From: Kribbella catacumbae DSM 19601
GTDB taxonomy: Bacteria > Actinomycetota > Actinomycetes > Propionibacteriales > Kribbellaceae
Assembly: GCF_000372465.1 (NCBI RefSeq)
Contig: NZ_AQUZ01000055.1
Location: forward strand, 1 to 60,300
Length of the DNA stretch: 60,300 bases
Direction: 5' to 3'
The notes beneath the pieces are model-generated. The model worked only from the letters and a program-made list of their open reading frames with translations. It searched no databases and was not told the origin of the DNA. Positions 25,403 through 34,989 of this stretch are shown piece after piece. The position numbers were made by a program, and so were the translations under genes. The first letter of the stretch is position 1, and each line of letters begins with the position of its first letter.

Positions 25403-26026
25403 ATGGACTCTGGGATCACTGTCACTGGGACCGGGCAAGCTACTGCGCCGGCTGACCTGCTGCGTCTGACTTTGAGTGTCGGGCATGATGCGGCCGACGT
25501 TGCGGCTGCCGTCGCACAAGTTGCCTTACGGACCGATGCTGTTCACGCGGCGTTGAGCGCGCAAGGGGTCGCGGCCGAGGAAATCGAGACCAGCTCGGTC
25601 AATGTCTATCCGCAGTACGCCGACTCGATGGCCGTGGCGGGGTACCGTGCCTCTCACTCGCTGACCGTGAAGACCAGGGACCTGACCGGCTTCGGCCGGC
25701 TGCTGAACGCGGCGGTAGATGCCGCAGGCAACAATCTCGGACTGGACCATCTGCAGTTCGACGTCGCGGACAAGCTGCCGCTGATGGAACGGGCGCGCGA
25801 GCTCGCCTTCGCCCAGGCGCGGACGAAAGCCGCCCAGCTGGCCGCGCTGGCGGATCAGTCACTGGGCTCCATCGCCGCCGTCGCCGAGAGTTACAGTCAC
25901 GCGCCGTTCGCCATGCTGGGCTCCGCCGGCAAGGCCTCCGACGCCTACCGCTCCGAACTCGCGGTCACTCCTGGTGAGCAGACGATAGAGGTGTCCCTCG
26001 AAGTCCGCTGGTCCTGGGCGCGGTAG
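25403..26026 (+). CDS. SIMPL-domain protein (DUF541)
   Basis: 207 residues. ITVTGTGQATAPADLLRLTL, YRASHSLTVKTRDLTGFGRL, ARELAFAQARTKAAQLAALA and ELAVTPGEQTIEVSLEVRW follow the SIMPL/YggE pattern. Unlike most family members it has no signal peptide, so it should be cytosolic. First of three closely spaced genes (gaps of 8 and 3 bases) with a lipoprotein and a metallophosphatase. Function unknown; YggE has been linked to oxidative stress. Confidence 0.85.
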   Translation: MDSGITVTGTGQATAPADLLRLTLSVGHDAADVAAAVAQVALRTDAVHAALSAQGVAAEEIETSSVNVYPQYADSMAVAGYRASHSLTVKTRDLTGFGRLLNAAVDAAGNNLGLDHLQFDVADKLPLMERARELAFAQARTKAAQLAALADQSLGSIAAVAESYSHAPFAMLGSAGKASDAYRSELAVTPGEQTIEVSLEVRWSWAR

Positions 26027-26034
26027 GGTGCGCC

Positions 26035-26802
26035 ATGGCGACCAAGCGTTCCCTCGTTTCTCTGACGATCGCCGTCGGGCTGGTGCTCGCGGCTGCATCC
26101 TGCGGTGACTCCGGCAACGCCGGTACTGCGCCCAGCGCGTCGACTCCCCCGCCGAGCAGCAGTACTCCGACGCCGTCCGCGACGCCGACGCCGCCCCCCA
26201 CCCTGACTCCTCCGCCCCCGCCGGCCGCCAAACCGCGGACCGTGCCGGAGCTGACGAAGGCGCTGTTCGCGTTGCCCGATCTCCCGGCCGGTTTCTCGAT
26301 CGACACCGAGGCCGAGGAGGACGACTCCAAGCTGTCGTCGAAGGAGGCCCGCTGCAAGGATCTCGTCCTGCTCTTCAACGCGAAGGCCTCGCCGGGCGCG
26401 AAGGCCAGCGTGAACCGCTCGTTCACCGGCGGCCAGCAGGGCCCGTACTTCGACCAGCAGCTGGACGCGATGGGCTCCCCGGCCGCGGTCACCGCGCTGC
26501 TCACCCGGGTCCGGACCGCGATCAAGTCCTGCAAGCAGGCCAAGCTCACCATCCCGGGCGTTGGCAGCTCGACGATGATGATCAGCGAGATCTCCGTACC
26601 GCAGGCCGGGACCAACCCGGTCGGAGCGCGGTTCGCCGCGTCCGGCGGCGCACTGGACGGTCTCGAGGCGGTGTTCGCCTTCACCGGGATCGGTGACGTC
26701 GCGCTCGCGATGAGCTTCGACAGCGGCGACATCGAGGGCCCGTTCGGCGACGCGGCCGCCAAGGCGATCAAGACGCTCGGTACGGCCAAGAGCGGCACCT
26801 GA
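26035..26802 (+). CDS. Putative lipoprotein of unknown function
   Basis: 255 residues. Signal sequence with lipobox LAAASC (Cys23), then about 45 residues of Ser/Thr/Pro linker, then a globular part beginning PRTVPELTKALFALPDLPAG. Two cysteines lie in CKDLVLLF and KSCKQAKL and may pair. The domain resembles mycobacterial/actinobacterial cell-wall lipoproteins of the sensor type, but I cannot name a family. Second gene of the SIMPL operon. Confidence 0.7.
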   Translation: MATKRSLVSLTIAVGLVLAAASCGDSGNAGTAPSASTPPPSSSTPTPSATPTPPPTLTPPPPPAAKPRTVPELTKALFALPDLPAGFSIDTEAEEDDSKLSSKEARCKDLVLLFNAKASPGAKASVNRSFTGGQQGPYFDQQLDAMGSPAAVTALLTRVRTAIKSCKQAKLTIPGVGSSTMMISEISVPQAGTNPVGARFAASGGALDGLEAVFAFTGIGDVALAMSFDSGDIEGPFGDAAAKAIKTLGTAKSGT

Positions 26803-26805
26803 CAG

Positions 26806-27597
26806 GTGGCCGGGACCTACGCGGTCAGCGACGTCCACGGTCACCCGGAGAAGCTGACCGCGGCGCTCCACGAGGCCGGTCTGATCGACGCCGGGGGCAA
26901 CTGGTCGGACCAGGATGTCCGGCTGTGGTTCCTGGGCGACTTCTTCGACCGCGGCCCGGACGGCGTCGGCGTACTGGCGCTGGTCCGGCGCCTGGTGGCG
27001 CAGGCCGAGGCTGGTCGGGGTGAGGTCAAGGTGCTGCTCGGCAACCACGAGATCCTGGCCTTGGGGATGCGTAAGTTCGGCGACACCTTCGTTCCGCACG
27101 AGGGCATCACCTCGCGCAGTTTCGAGCGCAGCTGGGCGCTGAACGGCGGCCAGGACCGCGACCAGGAACTGCTCACCGACGACGACGTCGCCTGGCTGCT
27201 GGACCAGCCGATGCTCGGGCTGGACGCCGATCACCTGCTGATGCACTCCGACACCGAGGAGTACCTCGCGTGGGGTGACACGATCGACGAGATCAACGCG
27301 ACCGTGCACGCCGAGCTGCACACCGACGACATCGTCGTCTGGTGGGAGATCTGGCGCCGGATGACGTCGCGGTACGCCTTCCGCGGCGAGGTCGGGCCGG
27401 TGATCGCCGCCGAACTGCTCGAACGGCTCGGCGGCCGCCGGATCGTGCACGGCCACAGCATCGTGGCCGACCAGCTCGGCATCGACCCGGCGTACCTGAC
27501 CGGCCCACTCCTGTACGCCGACGGCCTGGCCCTCGGCATCGACGGCGGCACCTTCGACGGCGGGCCGTGCCTGGTCGTCAAACTCCTGCCGATCTGA
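26806..27597 (+). CDS. Calcineurin-like metallophosphatase
   Basis: 263 residues from a GTG three bases after the lipoprotein stop. Metal-site motifs are in order: SDVHGH (8-13), LGDFFDRGPDGVG, LLGNHEILALG, and the late HGHS plus GGTF. A soluble enzyme related to Ser/Thr phosphatase 1 and diadenosine tetraphosphatase. The true substrate is unknown. The insert QDRDQELLTDDDVAWLLDQP is a helical cap. Confidence 0.85.
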   Translation: MAGTYAVSDVHGHPEKLTAALHEAGLIDAGGNWSDQDVRLWFLGDFFDRGPDGVGVLALVRRLVAQAEAGRGEVKVLLGNHEILALGMRKFGDTFVPHEGITSRSFERSWALNGGQDRDQELLTDDDVAWLLDQPMLGLDADHLLMHSDTEEYLAWGDTIDEINATVHAELHTDDIVVWWEIWRRMTSRYAFRGEVGPVIAAELLERLGGRRIVHGHSIVADQLGIDPAYLTGPLLYADGLALGIDGGTFDGGPCLVVKLLPI

Positions 27598-27665
27598 CGG
27601 AATGCCGCACGCCCCGGGCTGGTTGTCGGTTGAGGTAGATGCCGTACGCCCTTTGGAGCTGAGAC

Positions 27666-28043
27666 ATGTCTGACAAGCCGGTCAAGATTCCTGGTCCCGA
27701 CCACCCGATCACGGTGGAGAAGAACCCGGACCGGGTGGTCGTCAAGGTCGCCGGCCAGGTGATCGCGGACAGTCGTGACGCGCTGTCACTGCAGGAGGCC
27801 AGCTACCCGGCCGTGCAGTACATCCCGCGCAAGGACGTCGACCTGACCCAACTGCAGCGCACCGAGAACCAGACCTACTGCCCCTACAAGGGCGAAGCCA
27901 ACTACTTCAGCATCCCGGCCGGCGGCGAGCAGACCGTGAATGCCGTCTGGACCTACGAGAACCCGTACGAGGCGGTAGCCGACATCCGCGACCACCTCGC
28001 TTTCTACCCCGACCGCGTCGACCTCGAGATCCTGGCCGACTGA
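27666..28043 (+). CDS. DUF427 domain protein
   Basis: 125 residues. PGPDHPITVEKNPDRVVVKV, QEASYPAVQYIPRKDVDL, TYCPYKGEANYFSI and YENPYEAVADIRDHLAFYP are the DUF427 core, a single-domain beta fold of unknown function common in actinobacteria and cyanobacteria. The full domain and nothing else is present. It follows the phosphatase by 68 bases and may have its own promoter. Confidence 0.9.
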   Translation: MSDKPVKIPGPDHPITVEKNPDRVVVKVAGQVIADSRDALSLQEASYPAVQYIPRKDVDLTQLQRTENQTYCPYKGEANYFSIPAGGEQTVNAVWTYENPYEAVADIRDHLAFYPDRVDLEILAD

Positions 28044-28109
28044 CCGAATACTGACAAGAGTTGGGGCGCGGGTCGTTCGGGCTGGGTTGTTGCCCGTACC
28101 GTTGGAGGG

Positions 28110-30398
28110 ATGAGCAATACCGAGCGGACCCGCCCACGCACCCTCGCCGAGGCACTGCGCGGCTGGGACGACCTTGCCCTCGGCCAGTTGCTCCGGCACC
28201 GGCCAGACCTGGCGACACCGATCCCTGCCGACACAGGCCAGCTTGCGGCCCGTGCAACCACCAACGCTTCCGCAGCACGCGCGATCAACCGGCTCGACGA
28301 GTTCAGTGTCGACCTGCTGGAAGCCCTGTCCGCTCTGACTGAGCCTGTCGACGTCGAGGCCCTGGCGAAAGGTGTCGACCAGTCCGTCGAGATCGTGCAG
28401 CCGCGGGTGACCGAGCTGCTCGCTCTCGCGCTCGTCTGGGGCACTGAGGACGACCTCCGCCCGATCAGGGCCGTGCACGAGCTCCTGGGGCCGACACCGG
28501 CCGGGCTCGGACCGCTCACCACCCGGCACTTCGGCGATCTGGACCAGCTGATCGAGGATGCCGGTCCGGAAGCCCGTGAGGTGCTCGAGAAACTCACATG
28601 GGGGCCGCCCACCGGCACAGTCGAGAAGGCTGAGCGCCCGGTGACGATCGCCTCCGCCCGTTCCCCGATCGAGCAGCTACTGGCGCGCGGCCTCGTAGTA
28701 CCGAAGGACGCCACCACTGTCGTGTTGCCTCGGCAGATCGGCCTGCACCTGCGTGGTGGGCGTGTGCTGGCTTCGACAAGGCCAACACCGCCTCCGCTCG
28801 ACGGCAAGCCGATCTCGAGGTCGATAGCTGACCGTGCCGCTGCTGGCGCTGCGCTAGACCTAGTACGTCTGGTCGATCGCGCCCTTGAGCAGCTAGGCAC
28901 AGATCCCCCACCGGTACTGCGTACTGGCGGCGTCGGCGTGCGGGAACTCCGCGGCCTCGCCACCAAGATCGGCGCTGACGAGCAGACCGCCGGAGCCGTC
29001 CTAGAGATCGCGTACTCCGCTGGGCTGGTTGCCGGCGTTGAGGTCGGCACCACTGAGCTGTGGTTGCCCACTGGGGCGTATGACGACTGGCTGGAGCTCG
29101 ACACCGCTCACCGGTGGGCTGTGCTGGTCAACGCCTGGTTCACCGGGCTGCGGGCGATAGGGCTGATCGGTCGGCGTGACAGTGGCGGTGCGACCGCAGC
29201 TGCGCGCGACCGGCTGGTGAACGCGCTAGCGCCCGACCAGGAGCGACTGCTGGCTCCTGAGATCAGGCTGCTCACCTTGCAGGCGCTGTCGGAGGCTGCT
29301 GACGGCACTGCGCCAGCGATCGAGTCCGTAGTCACATGGGTTGCGTGGCACCGGCCACGGCGGGGTGGGCAGTTCCGGGACGACCTGGTCGAGTGGACTA
29401 TCACCGAGGCCGCTCTGCTGGGGTTGACCGGGCTGGGCGCGCTTGCCGCCCATGCGGCCGTGCTGCTGAGGGATGAGCCGACTACTGACGACCTGGCCGC
29501 TGCCATCCAGCCACTGGTGCCGGAGCCGGTCTCGGAGGTGCTGCTGCAGGCCGATCTGACTGCGGTCGCGCCTGGGCCGCTCGTGCGCGTAGTACAGGAT
29601 GAGCTGGCTGCTATGGCTGACATGGAGTCCCACGGAGGCGGCGGGGTCTACCGCTTCAGTGAGAGCTCTGTCCGGCGGGCCTTCGACCTCGGGCGGACCA
29701 GTGAGCAGCTGCATGTGTGGCTGGCGGACCACTCCCGGACGCCGGTCCCGCAGCCGCTCACGTACTTGATCGACGACGTCGCCCGGCGGCACGGCGTACT
29801 GCGAATCGGCGCCGCGTCGACGTACCTGCGGTGTGACGACGAGAACGTGCTCAACGGACTCCTGAGCGCCAACCTGCCCGGTATCCGGTTCCGCCGCCTC
29901 GCACCGACCGTGGTGGTCTCCCCCTCGCCCCCCGACCTCGTCCTGAGCCGGCTGCGCGACGCGGGGCTCGCGCCCCTCGGCGAGACCTTCGACGGCGTCG
30001 TCCACGTCACCACCACCGGCAACCGGCGCGGCGAGCCACCGCGCCGCCGTACCAGCCGCGACTTCGCCGACAACGCGCTCGACCTCACCGAAGACCAGGT
30101 CAAGGCCGTCATCGAGAAAGTTCGCTCCGGGGACCGGGTCGCCGCCGAACGGCCGGCCGAACACACCTCGGGCGACACCATCGCTCCCGCCGAGACGATC
30201 AGCGTGCTCAGCGAGGCGGCCGAGGCCCACACCCGCACGTGGATCTCGTACGTCGACCACAACGGCACCCCGGCCGAACGCATCGTCGAGCCGGTCCGGG
30301 TCGCCGACGGCTGGCTCACGGCGTACGACGAAGACGCGGACCAGCCACGCACGTACGCCCTGCACCGGATCGCGACAGCGCGCCCAGTAGAGAAGTAG
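28110..30398 (+). CDS. Helicase_C_3 (XPB N-terminal-like) protein, partner of XPB helicase
   Basis: 762 residues. The N-terminus (TLAEALRGWDDLALGQLLRH; INRLDEFSVDLLEALSAL) and the late LTYLIDDVARRHGVLRIGAA then STYLRCDDENVLNGLLSANL are the Helicase_C_3/XPB-N domain. The last 70 residues (TWISYVDHNGTPAERIVEPV, LHRIATARPV) resemble a WYL-type module. No helicase motor is present. In mycobacteria the homologue sits next to ercc3/XPB. Here the XPB gene is 2.3 kb downstream, with an aminopeptidase remnant and a carbonic anhydrase between. Probably acts with XPB in DNA repair. Confidence 0.85.
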   Translation: MSNTERTRPRTLAEALRGWDDLALGQLLRHRPDLATPIPADTGQLAARATTNASAARAINRLDEFSVDLLEALSALTEPVDVEALAKGVDQSVEIVQPRVTELLALALVWGTEDDLRPIRAVHELLGPTPAGLGPLTTRHFGDLDQLIEDAGPEAREVLEKLTWGPPTGTVEKAERPVTIASARSPIEQLLARGLVVPKDATTVVLPRQIGLHLRGGRVLASTRPTPPPLDGKPISRSIADRAAAGAALDLVRLVDRALEQLGTDPPPVLRTGGVGVRELRGLATKIGADEQTAGAVLEIAYSAGLVAGVEVGTTELWLPTGAYDDWLELDTAHRWAVLVNAWFTGLRAIGLIGRRDSGGATAAARDRLVNALAPDQERLLAPEIRLLTLQALSEAADGTAPAIESVVTWVAWHRPRRGGQFRDDLVEWTITEAALLGLTGLGALAAHAAVLLRDEPTTDDLAAAIQPLVPEPVSEVLLQADLTAVAPGPLVRVVQDELAAMADMESHGGGGVYRFSESSVRRAFDLGRTSEQLHVWLADHSRTPVPQPLTYLIDDVARRHGVLRIGAASTYLRCDDENVLNGLLSANLPGIRFRRLAPTVVVSPSPPDLVLSRLRDAGLAPLGETFDGVVHVTTTGNRRGEPPRRRTSRDFADNALDLTEDQVKAVIEKVRSGDRVAAERPAEHTSGDTIAPAETISVLSEAAEAHTRTWISYVDHNGTPAERIVEPVRVADGWLTAYDEDADQPRTYALHRIATARPVEK

Positions 30399-31710
30399 TC
30401 AGCCGCGGGAGCGGAGCATGCGGGTGACGAGGTCCGCCCGCTCCAGCAGGCTCGACCGGACGACCGGGATGGCGTCCGCGACCAGGGACTGCGCTGTATC
30501 CACGTAGCTCGCTGAGATCCCGAACAGAGGGAACAGCAGCTTCGTGTACGTCATCGCCGGCATCATCCCGCCGTCGTGGATCTCGGGGAGCAGTTCGAGA
30601 TAGGCCGCGGTGAACGGCTTCAGGAGCTCGTCCGTCCGGATCCCTGGCGAGCAAGGCCTCCGCCTCGGCAGTGGTGTCGCCGCCGAGCTGAGCCTTGCGC
30701 ACCAGTGCTCGCCACTGCAGATCGACGTCGTCGCCGGCCTCGGCCTGAAGCCAGGCAACCGCTTCTAGATCACCGGCAGTCTTGGCGAAGCCGCGCAGTG
30801 CCACTTGGCCGGCAAGGCTTCGGCACGTGGCGGCGACCTCGGCCATCAGCGCGTCCCGCCCTGACTCCGAGCTCCACAACACCGCGACATCGGCCGCCCG
30901 GTTGAGATGCGGCTCGATCAGCGACTCGGAAGTCTCGACCGCCAGTACTCCGGTCAGGCACCGAACCACCTCGCCGGCAGTCGCTTCACCGGTGATCAGC
31001 AGGTACCGCGCGAAGAGATCCCACTCCGCCCTGGTCGGCGTACTCCGGCGCAGGAACCAGTCGGACCAGGTGACGCAGCCGGAGTTCTCCATCGCGCCGG
31101 GGAACTCCGGAGTGAAGACCTGGTCGTATTTGCGTTGCGGGAAACGCATCCCGAACACCTTGGTGAAGAACTCGAAACCCTGGGCGGTGAGAGTGAAGAG
31201 CTCGTCGGCGTCGCGATCCAGGATCGACGCGAGCGACTGGCGGGCGAAGAGACCCAGGTCGTGGCCGGCTCCTTCGCGACGCAGTTCGTAGTACGGGCCG
31301 GCGTTGATCACCAGGTTGTACGTCGACAGCGGCGGGGTCGGTGGGAAGGTCCAGCGCCGGGTCGCACCGAGGGACTCGATCTGCGGGTCGCCGCTGTTGG
31401 TCAGGACCATCCACTCGGCTGGAGCGGTCACCGTGGCCACGATGAGGAGGTTGTCGGCGGCCAGCGCGGACAGTGTGATCCGCCCGTCGACAGCCTGCGG
31501 CAACGCGCTGCCGTTGAGCGTGGCGCTCTCGATCTCAGCGACACAGTCGACGAAGGTCTCGGCACCCGGATCGCTACAGGTGAACGCGATTGTCGACGTA
31601 CAGACGACTCGCGAGCCGGCGGGCAGGTCGGTCAGGTCGACGGCGACGTCGTACCGATGGACCGAGAGCAGCCTGGAACGTTCCTGTGCCTCACCTTGCG
31701 TAAGGCTCAT
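30399..31710 (-). pseudogene. pepN: Aminopeptidase N (M1 family), core deleted
   Basis: The N-terminal M1 domain is recognisable from MSLTQGEAQERSRLLSVHRY through WTFPPTPPLSTYNLVINAGP to the substrate motif GAMENSGCVTWSDWF. The next 400 or so residues are gone: the zinc motif HExxH with its second glutamate, and most of the catalytic domain. The sequence jumps to the C-terminal helical domain (LITGEATAGEVVRCLTGVLA), then changes frame after ALLARDP to finish as LLKPFTAAYLELLPEIHDGG and LVTRMLRSRG. At least two deletions, one out of frame, make it inactive. The missing length is estimated from the usual 840 residues. Confidence 0.82.
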
Positions 31711-31828
31711 GACTCCTCCAAATCTGACCCGGTCGCAGGGGTCGCCTGAGGTGAGCGTACCTTCGGGAAACGGGTGTGTGAGGCACCTAAACACACAAGC
31801 TACTTCCGCCCGAATACGGAGTTCTCAC

Positions 31829-32593
31829 GTGTCAATGCCTGTATCTCGTCGTGCCGTTTTGTTCGGAGTCCCCGCGACGGCCGCTGGGGTAGCAGCACCC
31901 GGCCTGCTGTCGAGCGCCTCGGCGCAGACGCCGCATCAGAGCCCGATCGACATCCACACCTTCCATGCGGTGAACAGCCCGGCGCTGCCCGCGTTGCACG
32001 TTCACTACCCGTCCGCGCTCGATCTGTCGGTCCGCTACGAGAGCAAGGACGGCGGCCAGACCGGCGGTTGCGAGACGCGGACCGCCGAGGAGACCGTGCT
32101 GTCCGAGATCCCGGCCGGCGCGGCGTGGGTGACGGTCGGCGGGGTCCGGTACGACCTGGCCAACTTCCACTTCCACACCCGCTCCGAGCACCGGCTGAAC
32201 GGCCGGCAGTTCCCCTTGGAGCAGCACTTCGTGCACCTTGGGCCCAACGGCGAGAAGCTCGTCGTCGCGCTGTTCATCACCACCGGCGGTGCCGGTGGGA
32301 CCTTGCAGGACAAGGTGCTGGCCACGGTGCCGGAGGAGTGCGACGAGGACGTGCACATCCCGCACGCCAACCTGGCGAGCGCGCTGCCGCGGGATCTGTC
32401 CACCTACCGCTACGAAGGTTCGCTCACCACCGCGCCGTACAGCGAGCCGGTCTCCTGGCTGGTCCTCAACCACCACCGGCAGATCCTCCCGGCCTCGCTG
32501 AGCCACTTCCAGACCCGCTTCCCCGATGGCGACAGCCGCGCGGTCCAGCCCCTGAACGGCCGCACGGTCAAGTACCGCCCGCAGCACAACTGA
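31829..32593 (+). CDS. Exported alpha-carbonic anhydrase
   Basis: 254 residues. I prefer the GTG at 31829, which has ACGGAG about eight bases upstream; an ATG two codons on is possible. A twin-arginine-type signal (SRRAVLFGVPATAAGVAAPG) ends near SASAQ. The alpha-CA signature is clear: QSPIDI, ANFHFHTRSEHRLNG (two zinc histidines), EQHFVHLGPNG (third zinc histidine) and LTTAPYSEPVSWLVL. It hydrates CO2 outside the membrane. It begins divergently from the aminopeptidase remnant, 118 bases away. Confidence 0.9.
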   Translation: MSMPVSRRAVLFGVPATAAGVAAPGLLSSASAQTPHQSPIDIHTFHAVNSPALPALHVHYPSALDLSVRYESKDGGQTGGCETRTAEETVLSEIPAGAAWVTVGGVRYDLANFHFHTRSEHRLNGRQFPLEQHFVHLGPNGEKLVVALFITTGGAGGTLQDKVLATVPEECDEDVHIPHANLASALPRDLSTYRYEGSLTTAPYSEPVSWLVLNHHRQILPASLSHFQTRFPDGDSRAVQPLNGRTVKYRPQHN

Positions 32594-32673
32594 GAAGGCC
32601 GTTTGGCGGGACGAGGCACAATGGAGGGTCGGGCGGGGTGTTCTGCCCGTAGCTGGTGACGGGAGAAGCTGTA

Positions 32674-34314
32674 GTGACCGACGGGCCGTTGATTGTTCAG
32701 TCCGACAAGACCTTGTTGCTGGAGACCGCTCATCCGGAGGCGACGGACTGCCGGAAGGCGATCGCGCCGTTCGCTGAGCTGGAGCGGGCGCCCGAGCACG
32801 TGCACACCTACCGGCTGACGCCGCTGGGCCTGTGGAACGCTCGGGCGGCCGGCCACGACGCCGAGCAAGTGATCGACGTACTGCTGCGCTACAGCCGGTA
32901 CCCCGTGCCTCACTCGCTGCTGGTCGACATCGCCGAGACCCTGGACCGCTACGGGCGGCTCAGGCTGGAGAAGCACCCGCAGCACGGGCTGGTCCTCGTC
33001 ACGACCGACCGGCCGGTCCTGGAGGAGGTACTGCGCTCCGCCAAGATCAAGCCGATGATCGGCGCCCGGATCGACGACGACACCGTGATGGTGCACCCGT
33101 CCGAGCGCGGCCACCTGAAGCAGACCCTGCTGAAGATCGGCTGGCCGGCCGAGGACCTCGCCGGGTACGTCGACGGCGAGGCGCACAAGATCGACCTGGT
33201 CCGGGACGGCTGGGACCTCCGGCCGTACCAGCAGCAGGCGACCGACGCGTTCTGGCACGGCGGCTCGGGAGTCGTGGTGCTGCCGTGTGGAGCGGGCAAG
33301 ACGATCGTCGGCGCGGCCGCGATGGCGCAGGCGTCGGCGACCACCCTGATCCTGGTGACGAACACCGTGTCCGCGCGGCAGTGGAAGGACGAGCTGCTCA
33401 AGCGGACCACGCTGACCGAGGAAGAGATCGGCGAGTACTCCGGTGCGCGCAAGGAGGTCCGGCCGGTCACCATCGCGACGTACCAGGTGATGACGACCCG
33501 GCGGAAGGGCGTCTACACGCACCTGGAGCTGCTCGACGCGCGCGACTGGGGCCTGATCGTGTACGACGAGGTGCACCTGCTGCCGGCCCCGATCTTCCGG
33601 ATGACGGCGGATCTGCAGACCCGGCGGCGGATCGGGCTGACCGCGACGCTGGTCCGCGAGGACGGACGCGAGGGCGACGTGTTCTCGCTGATCGGGCCGA
33701 AGCGGTACGACGCGCCGTGGAAGGACATCGAGGCGCAAGGCTGGATCGCGCCGGCGGACTGCGTCGAAGTACGGGTCGATCTGGAGCAGACCGAGCGGTT
33801 CGTCTATGCGACCGCCGAGCCGGAGGACCGGTACCGGCTGGCCGCGTCGACACCGGCCAAGTCCCGGCTGGTCCAGCGGATCGCCGAGCACCACAAGGGT
33901 GAGCCGATGCTGGTGATCGGCCAGTACATCGATCAGCTCGACGAGCTCGGTGAGCGGCTGGAATGCCCGGTGATCAAGGGCGAGACGACGGTGAAGGAAC
34001 GGCAGCGGCTATTCCAGGCGTTCCGGACCGGCGAGATCGACCGGCTGGTGGTCAGCAAGGTCGCCAACTTCTCCATCGACCTGCCCGAGGCGTCGGTCGC
34101 CATCCAGGTCTCCGGCACCTTCGGCTCCCGCCAGGAAGAAGCCCAGCGCCTGGGCCGCGTACTACGCCCGAAGGGTGACGGCCGGACCGCCCGCTTCTAC
34201 TCCATCGTCGCCCGCGACACCGTAGACGCCGAATTCGCCGCCCACCGCCAACGCTTCCTAGCTGAACAGGGCTACGCGTACACCATCGTCGACGCGGAAA
34301 ACCTCTTCGCCTGA
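32674..34314 (+). CDS. DNA repair helicase XPB (bacterial type)
   Basis: 546 residues from the GTG at 32674, which has GGGAGAAG nine bases before it; a GTG 18 bases upstream lacks such a site. Damage-recognition and N-terminal region 1-180, then the SF2 motor: Walker A GAGKT (206-210), DEVH (298-301), SAT-like TATLVRED with the XPB RED motif (328-330), and motif VI QEEAQRLGRVLRPKGDG. 3'-5' helicase of bacterial nucleotide-excision-type repair. Its expected partner, the Helicase_C_3 protein, ends at 30398. Confidence 0.92.
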   Translation: MTDGPLIVQSDKTLLLETAHPEATDCRKAIAPFAELERAPEHVHTYRLTPLGLWNARAAGHDAEQVIDVLLRYSRYPVPHSLLVDIAETLDRYGRLRLEKHPQHGLVLVTTDRPVLEEVLRSAKIKPMIGARIDDDTVMVHPSERGHLKQTLLKIGWPAEDLAGYVDGEAHKIDLVRDGWDLRPYQQQATDAFWHGGSGVVVLPCGAGKTIVGAAAMAQASATTLILVTNTVSARQWKDELLKRTTLTEEEIGEYSGARKEVRPVTIATYQVMTTRRKGVYTHLELLDARDWGLIVYDEVHLLPAPIFRMTADLQTRRRIGLTATLVREDGREGDVFSLIGPKRYDAPWKDIEAQGWIAPADCVEVRVDLEQTERFVYATAEPEDRYRLAASTPAKSRLVQRIAEHHKGEPMLVIGQYIDQLDELGERLECPVIKGETTVKERQRLFQAFRTGEIDRLVVSKVANFSIDLPEASVAIQVSGTFGSRQEEAQRLGRVLRPKGDGRTARFYSIVARDTVDAEFAAHRQRFLAEQGYAYTIVDAENLFA

Positions 34315-34316
34315 GC

Positions 34317-34985
34317 TCAGGCGAGGCGGGTGTGGATGCCGACGAAGTGGGCCTTCATTGAGTGGGCGAAGGCTTCGGGGTGGCCGGTCTTCAGGGTGTT
34401 GAGGAGGTCTCGGTGCCAGCCGGCGGCGTCGGTGGGGGTGTAGCGGGCGCCGGGGAGGCGGGCGTCCACGTCGGCGAAGGTTCGCCAGAAGACGCTGAGG
34501 AGGTCGATGATCAAGGCGTTGCCAAGGGGTTCGTACAGAGCTTCGTGGAAGGCCCAGTCCTCGGTGGGGAAGTATTCGCCTGCTGAAGCCTTCGACTCCA
34601 TCCGGGCGACGATCTCGTCCAGCTGGTCGAAGCCGGCACCGCTGAAGTGGGCGACCACCTCCTCGGCCAGGCCGACCTCGAGCGCCTGCCGGACCTCGAG
34701 GACATTCCGTACGTCGCGCAGGTCGCCCGCCATCGACTGCGACATCCGGAACGCCAGCCCGTCCTCCAGCGACTGCAGCGTCACCTGACCGACGTACGTG
34801 CCGTGGCCGTGCCGGATCTCGATGATGCCGACCGCCTGCAACGCCTTCATCGCCTCGCGCAGTGGATGCCGCCCGACGCCGAGCTGGATCATCAGCTCCT
34901 GCTCGTTGGGCAGCGGGTCGCCGGCTTTGAGGCCGCGTTCGAGGATGAACGACTTCATCTGGTCGCGGATGAAGGACTGGTTCAC
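34317..34985 (-). CDS. GntR/FadR-family regulator of the sialic acid-type cluster
   Basis: 222 residues from a GTG. N-terminal GntR wing (FILERGLKAGDPLPNEQELM, GVGRHPLREAMKALQAVGII, HGHGTYVGQV) and a C-terminal FCD ligand domain with helices such as EVRQALEVGLAEEVVAHF and WAFHEALYEPLGNALIIDLL, including the metal-binding Asp/His pattern. It is the last gene of a three-gene leftward operon, four bases after the aldolase. It likely controls that operon and the divergent ABC genes through the operator at 37001-37020. Confidence 0.88.
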   Translation of the reverse strand: MNQSFIRDQMKSFILERGLKAGDPLPNEQELMIQLGVGRHPLREAMKALQAVGIIEIRHGHGTYVGQVTLQSLEDGLAFRMSQSMAGDLRDVRNVLEVRQALEVGLAEEVVAHFSGAGFDQLDEIVARMESKASAGEYFPTEDWAFHEALYEPLGNALIIDLLSVFWRTFADVDARLPGARYTPTDAAGWHRDLLNTLKTGHPEAFAHSMKAHFVGIHTRLA

Positions 34986-34989
34986 GGAC

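Noticed and set aside
30316..30398. C-terminal extension of the aminopeptidase frame
   Set aside because: After about 30640 that frame is Arg/Pro-rich noise; the true C-terminus is in another frame ending at 30399.
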